9,086 nt of DNA from an uncultured Lachnospiraceae bacterium (lineage in GTDB: Bacteria > Bacillota_A > Clostridia > Lachnospirales > Lachnospiraceae): positions 1 to 9,086 of the forward strand of contig CACXGS010000318.1 in the NCBI GenBank assembly GCA_902767195.1, given 5' to 3'. A program made the position numbers and the translations under genes. Positions 5,079 through 9,086 of this stretch are shown one piece after another; within the stretch, counting starts at the first letter, position 1, and each line of letters opens with the position of its first letter. The notes beneath the pieces are model-generated. The model had not been told where the DNA came from. It saw nothing but the letters and a program-made list of their open reading frames with translations, and made no database searches.

Positions 5079-6812
5079 TTGGCTATTATTTCTTGCAAAG
5101 AAAAAGAAATAAACAGTGGATGTTCAGCGCCACAGAAAAAAAAGTTTCTCTCATTAATGCGTATTGCAATTGGTGAGAAGAGTGGTGATATTGAAAAGAA
5201 TGCTGAAATTGCTTGGGAAGAAGTGTTCCGTCTCGCTGAACAACACCACGTTCTCCCAATGATTGTGGACGCAGCCTACCGCGTATATGGAAATGACATC
5301 CAATGGGAACATCTGCAATCATACAAGAAACGCGCGCGGTGGATGACATATCTCCAGGCGGTAAAGACAGAGAGATTTCTTTCAATTTACAAGTGCTTAG
5401 TAGAACAGGGACTGAAGCCTCTGGTCCTGAAAGGGCTGATCTGCAGGGAATTGTATCCGAATCCGGATTTCCGCTTTTCAGCAGACGAGGATCTGCTGAT
5501 TCCGCCAGACCAGGCGCAGATGTATCACGAAGCATTAACGGCATTTGGACTAAAAACGGATTCATCGGCAGAGACGGTTGTCACCGAGCAGGAGACGCCA
5601 TACAGATCCCAAGACAGAGTGCTTTTACTTGAAGTCCACCGTTACGTGTTCCCACCGGATTCCGACGCGTACGGAGAGTACAATAAGTACTTTGTAAATG
5701 CATTTGACCGAATCGTAACTGTTTCTGTTGCAGGCGCTGATATCAGCACAATGGCACCGACAGATCATTTGTTCTACCTGATCTGCCATGCATTGAAGCA
5801 CTTCCTGCATGGGGGCTGCGGTATCAGGCAGGTGTGTGACATTGGTCTTTTTGCAAAGACATATGCAGATCAGATCGACTGGAGGCGGTTAACAGGACAA
5901 ATCCATTCGATCAAAGCACAAGATTTCGCAGTATCTATTTTTGCTATCGCAGAAAAAGATCTTGGAATAAAAATAGAAGGAATCCCTGACAATCTTCGTT
6001 TTTGTAAGACTGATCGGGAAGCGCTGTTGGAAGACATACTCAACAGCGGGGTGTACGGATCCTCTACCATGAGCCGGAAGCACAGCTCGACGATAACACT
6101 CCGGGCAGCGGAGAACGTCGGTTCGGAGAAATACACAAAGACCTCTTTTTGGACACGAACGGTGTTTCTGCCGGTGTCGGGTTTAGTAAGGAGTTTTCCG
6201 TATCTTGAAAAGCGTCCCTGGTTGCTCCCGGCAGCATGGGTGCAAAGGATCTTCCGATATATAAAGGCAAACGATCCTGAAAATACACCTTCTGAAGCGT
6301 TGCGCATCGGACGTGACAGAGTGTCATTGATGAAGAAATATGGACTGCTGTTGGAACAGCCTGTGAAACAGGTCGACACGAGGGAATACCTATCGGCACT
6401 ATGTGAGCTGATCGATGAGGGACATGAAGTCAGCATTCCGATTGCCGGCAGCAGCATGACCCCGTTCCTTGGAGATGGAAGAGATCAAATATTTATCAAA
6501 ACACCGTGGCGGGAGATTCGCCGGGGAGATATCGTACTTTACCGGCGTAAAGACGGAGACTTTGTTCTTCATCGGGTACACCGCACACATGGGAAAGGGG
6601 ATGCCGCGATATATGATCTGATCGGGGATGCTCAGAACAAAGTTGAGCACGGTATACAAAGGAAGCAGATCTTTGCTATGGCTACCAGGGCCAGACGCAA
6701 AGGGAAAATAATAGAACCTGATTCCATTTACTGGAGGTTCTTTCAATATATATGGGGGAATATGATTCCCTTACGTCACTTGTTTTTACGTGTATATACA
6801 ACGATACACTAA
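5079..6812 (+). CDS. Nucleotidyltransferase-family / S26-type peptidase fusion protein
   Basis: A 577-residue, two-domain protein. The N-terminal part (about 22-390) is a NTP_transf_5-type nucleotidyltransferase, homologous to the protein encoded at 1-852: LVLKGLICR at 115-123, DEDLLI at 136-141, APTDHLFYLICHA at 226-238 and RQVCDIG at 250-256. The C-terminal part (about 430-577) is an S26-like peptidase, homologous to the one at 834-1343: GSSMTPFL with Ser459, RRGDIVLY, VLHRV with His498, GD at 516-517, and a hydrophobic, aromatic C-terminal segment. Ser/His rather than Ser/Lys groups it with SipW-type enzymes. The TTG start is uncertain because no ribosome binding site precedes it and clear homology begins only at KKFLSLMR after a run of eight A (5136-5143). 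It may be co-transcribed with the VWA gene 27 bp downstream. Function unknown; the fusion implies that the two activities work on one substrate. Confidence 0.88.
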   Translation: MAIISCKEKEINSGCSAPQKKKFLSLMRIAIGEKSGDIEKNAEIAWEEVFRLAEQHHVLPMIVDAAYRVYGNDIQWEHLQSYKKRARWMTYLQAVKTERFLSIYKCLVEQGLKPLVLKGLICRELYPNPDFRFSADEDLLIPPDQAQMYHEALTAFGLKTDSSAETVVTEQETPYRSQDRVLLLEVHRYVFPPDSDAYGEYNKYFVNAFDRIVTVSVAGADISTMAPTDHLFYLICHALKHFLHGGCGIRQVCDIGLFAKTYADQIDWRRLTGQIHSIKAQDFAVSIFAIAEKDLGIKIEGIPDNLRFCKTDREALLEDILNSGVYGSSTMSRKHSSTITLRAAENVGSEKYTKTSFWTRTVFLPVSGLVRSFPYLEKRPWLLPAAWVQRIFRYIKANDPENTPSEALRIGRDRVSLMKKYGLLLEQPVKQVDTREYLSALCELIDEGHEVSIPIAGSSMTPFLGDGRDQIFIKTPWREIRRGDIVLYRRKDGDFVLHRVHRTHGKGDAAIYDLIGDAQNKVEHGIQRKQIFAMATRARRKGKIIEPDSIYWRFFQYIWGNMIPLRHLFLRVYTTIH

Positions 6813-6826
6813 AAAAACGTAGTTTA

Positions 6827-6834
6827 GAGGAGGA
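6827..6834 (+). promoter_or_regulatory. Strong ribosome binding site of the VWA protein gene
   Basis: GAGGAGGA lies about 5-6 bases before the ATG at 6840, a near-perfect Shine-Dalgarno site that fixes this start. It contrasts with the absent or poor site of the upstream fusion gene and suggests the surface protein is made in larger amounts. Confidence 0.85.
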
Positions 6835-6839
6835 CTCAA

Positions 6840-9086
6840 ATGAAAAGGAGAAACTTATTGTGCACATTGCTCGCAATTGCCATGGTCCTTATGATGGCAA
6901 TTGTTATCCTGCCGGCTAATGCCTATGCAGCAGACGGAGATGATCCGGGAGTAGTTGCCCACAAGAACATTGAGGTTAAGGAGGATGGTACCTACGTCAT
7001 TGATCTTGAGGCATATGCAACCGGTAAGGTTACGACAACTACAAAAGTTAAGCCCTGCGATCTTGTTTTGGTACTGGACGCTTCTTCATCCATGGGACAG
7101 ACCGGTTCGAGTTATCTGATGGATGACGGTACTGTTCGTATCCAGGCGCTCGTAGACGCGGTCAATGCTTTTCTTAAAACTGTTGCTGAAAAGAATGCGG
7201 AGAATGCGGCTGCTGGCAGTAGTCTCAGTAAAGTGGCGATCGTTGTTTTCAGTGACAGTAGTAACACAGGAACACTGTACGATTTCACGGAAATAACCAA
7301 TGCAAATCTTAATTCCAATTCCGTCTATGCGACTTACAGTAACAGAACCTATACAACGACTGGTTACGGAACAAGCGGTAAAGGATTTGCCCTGCATAAT
7401 TATACTTGGACAGATAGCGGTCTGACTCAGGCAAATACTCTCCTGTCAGCCCTGACCTCCCAGAGCACCTATGATATGGAAGAGAGAAATCGTGTGGTTG
7501 TTATGTTCACGGATGGTTATCCGAATCATAGCGGCGGCTTAGATAACTTTGATACTGCAGCAGCAAGAAGTGTTATTACCACTGCTGGAACCATCAAAAG
7601 TGCGCGTCAGGCAAGTCTTTTCACAATTGCGGTTATTGGCAATGTCGCTCAGCCAGAACGCAACCCACAGACGACCAATCAGAATACTTACGGTGGACAA
7701 AGCCAGATGCGTCTTAACCAGATGTTACATGCAGCATCTAGCAACTACCCGCAGGCATCTGTTACCAGCACATGGAATATCACCTGGGGCAGCGGCGGCA
7801 ATTATCAAGGAGGGTATTATAAAAGCGCGAAAACTGCGGATGACCTTAAAAATATATTTACTGACATCGCAGAAAGTTCAGCTTCCACAGAAACTCCGCT
7901 TACTGCCGAATCTGTGATGAAGGATATCGTGTCCAGCTCTTTCACCCTGCCGGAAGGCGCTGATGCGAGTACGATCAATGTATCGATCGTTCCCTGGGAT
8001 TCGACGAACCATCGCTGGAGCACAACAAAGATATCTAAGGCCGACTGGGCTACCCAGTGCACTAATTACGGTGCTACTTCGGCAGAAAACGTACAGGTAG
8101 TCATCAGTGAGGACGGCAAGACGATAGATATCAAAGGCTTCGATTACGGCAAACATTTCCTGGCCACCAGTGATCCGACCCAGGACCACGACGGCATCAA
8201 TAAGAATTCTGCCAAGGTTGTTGTTTCCTTCCCGATTCAGGCGAGACCCTCTACGATCACCGGCAACGAGGTTGCTACCAATGGCGCGGATTCCGGTCTC
8301 TACATTGACGGCAACTCAACTGATCCGCTGATCAGATTCCCCCAGCCGACGGTAACATTCACTCCGGTTACCTATGTGGTCGACTACGTAACTTCAGACA
8401 CTTCCACGGATACCAAAGCTTCAACCATTAAGCTGGATTACGCAGGTGTCCTGAGTAATGTACAGATGCTTGACGATCCGTCTGATGACGTTCTGATCGG
8501 TGAAGATGCCGTCGATTTCGAATATACTATTTATCAAGGTCAATACGGAACGATCTCCTTTGGTGATGACGAATTAGATGTCCAGAGAAGATATGTCCGG
8601 TATGCTCCTACGACCATGAACTGGGACGGCTATGACCGAATCTTTGTCAAAGGTGCGAGCTCAACGGAAAGCGATCTTGATGTTTGGGCAATGCTCTGCG
8701 TCATTCCTGCCAACAACGTCTTCTATGAAGACACATATATTAGCCAGACAAAGACCGTTACTTATAACGAAGAGGAAATTACTATCGAGTACACCGGTAT
8801 CGCATACACCGGCGACTGGGCTACCGTAGGAACGGAAGGAAAGAACCAGACGCAACACGCCGATAAGGATGTTGCAGGCAATCCTATCCCTCAGGGCTGG
8901 ATCGATGGTCTGGCGGATGATTCGGATTACGCCAATGACATGGCGCATACGTCAAGCACCGCGAAAGCAAAGGCCAGCTTTACATTCACCGGTACAGGCG
9001 TAGATATCTACAGCCGCACAAACGGCTCCACTGGAACTGTGCTTGTTTCCCTTAAGAGCGCTGCTGCTGATAATGAGAGCGGCAAG
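6840..9086 (+). CDS. Secreted VWA-domain surface protein (adhesin or pilus-tip-like), 3' end beyond window
   Basis: The reading frame is open for 749 codons to the window edge, so the protein is incomplete. It starts with a signal peptide: MKRR, a hydrophobic core to about residue 25, and a likely cleavage after ANAYA (about 30). A von Willebrand factor A domain spans about 73-345 with a complete MIDAS: DASSS (Asp80, Ser82, Ser84), a Thr near 196 and FTDG with Asp225. Beta-rich extracellular segments follow. Residues from about 700 on (DSDYAND, SFTFTGTGVDIYSRT) resemble a jelly-roll, carbohydrate-binding-like module. No LPXTG or other anchor is visible, but the C-terminus is missing. VWA proteins of this layout act in adhesion or as pilus tips. 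The S26-like domain encoded just upstream might process it, which is inference. Confidence 0.88.
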   Translation, partial: MKRRNLLCTLLAIAMVLMMAIVILPANAYAADGDDPGVVAHKNIEVKEDGTYVIDLEAYATGKVTTTTKVKPCDLVLVLDASSSMGQTGSSYLMDDGTVRIQALVDAVNAFLKTVAEKNAENAAAGSSLSKVAIVVFSDSSNTGTLYDFTEITNANLNSNSVYATYSNRTYTTTGYGTSGKGFALHNYTWTDSGLTQANTLLSALTSQSTYDMEERNRVVVMFTDGYPNHSGGLDNFDTAAARSVITTAGTIKSARQASLFTIAVIGNVAQPERNPQTTNQNTYGGQSQMRLNQMLHAASSNYPQASVTSTWNITWGSGGNYQGGYYKSAKTADDLKNIFTDIAESSASTETPLTAESVMKDIVSSSFTLPEGADASTINVSIVPWDSTNHRWSTTKISKADWATQCTNYGATSAENVQVVISEDGKTIDIKGFDYGKHFLATSDPTQDHDGINKNSAKVVVSFPIQARPSTITGNEVATNGADSGLYIDGNSTDPLIRFPQPTVTFTPVTYVVDYVTSDTSTDTKASTIKLDYAGVLSNVQMLDDPSDDVLIGEDAVDFEYTIYQGQYGTISFGDDELDVQRRYVRYAPTTMNWDGYDRIFVKGASSTESDLDVWAMLCVIPANNVFYEDTYISQTKTVTYNEEEITIEYTGIAYTGDWATVGTEGKNQTQHADKDVAGNPIPQGWIDGLADDSDYANDMAHTSSTAKAKASFTFTGTGVDIYSRTNGSTGTVLVSLKSAAADNESGK

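Noticed and set aside
4943..5176. 77-codon plus-strand reading frame from a GTG
   Set aside because: It has no ribosome binding site, spans the predicted promoter at 5010-5038, overlaps the start of the fusion gene in another frame, and resembles no known family. It was kept only as a clue to the frame problem at the A8 run.
5870..6457. 195-codon minus-strand reading frame opposite the fusion gene
   Set aside because: It lies entirely within a recognised gene on the other strand, and its Ser/Cys-rich translation is typical of an antisense frame.

Overview
The window looks like part of a Firmicutes chromosome, most likely a Clostridia or Lachnospiraceae-type gut anaerobe. This rests on strong AGGAGG ribosome binding sites, TTG starts, a RiPP-type PqqD/radical SAM/HprK-like gene set and an OmpR-family regulator. 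No rRNA, tRNA, insertion sequence or CRISPR array was seen, and the taxonomy is an inference.

Left half (about 1-4260, minus strand): one compact operon runs right to left. From 5' to 3' it holds a PqqD-like peptide-binding protein, a radical SAM/SPASM enzyme overlapping it by 8 bp, a 133-residue Cys/Trp-rich candidate precursor with a strong ribosome binding site, an HprK-like Ser kinase, an S24/S26-type Ser/His peptidase, and a nucleotidyltransferase-family protein that runs off the left edge. A good sigma-A-type promoter sits at 4227-4255. Together they look like a RiPP pathway. The PqqD protein would present the precursor, the radical SAM enzyme would modify it, the kinase and nucleotidyltransferase would add polar groups, and the S26-like protein would cleave the leader or act at the membrane. 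No lasso cyclase, lanthipeptide synthetase or transporter is visible, so the product class is open.

Middle (about 4290-5080): a response regulator gene on the plus strand has lost the first half of its receiver domain, including the phosphoacceptor Asp. Its upstream part has been replaced by the promoter region of the RiPP operon. A rho-independent terminator follows it. An AT-rich stretch with repeats and a strong promoter leads into the next unit.

Right half (about 5010-9086, plus strand): a 577-residue protein fuses a nucleotidyltransferase domain to an S26-like peptidase domain, the same two families that are separate neighbours at the end of the RiPP operon. It is followed 27 bp later by a secreted VWA-domain surface protein that runs off the right edge.

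The main points of interest are the RiPP-like operon with its unusual long precursor ending in Ser, the fused mirror copy of the nucleotidyltransferase/S26 pair, and the homopolymer runs at the 5' ends of the kinase and fusion genes that leave their reading frames ambiguous.
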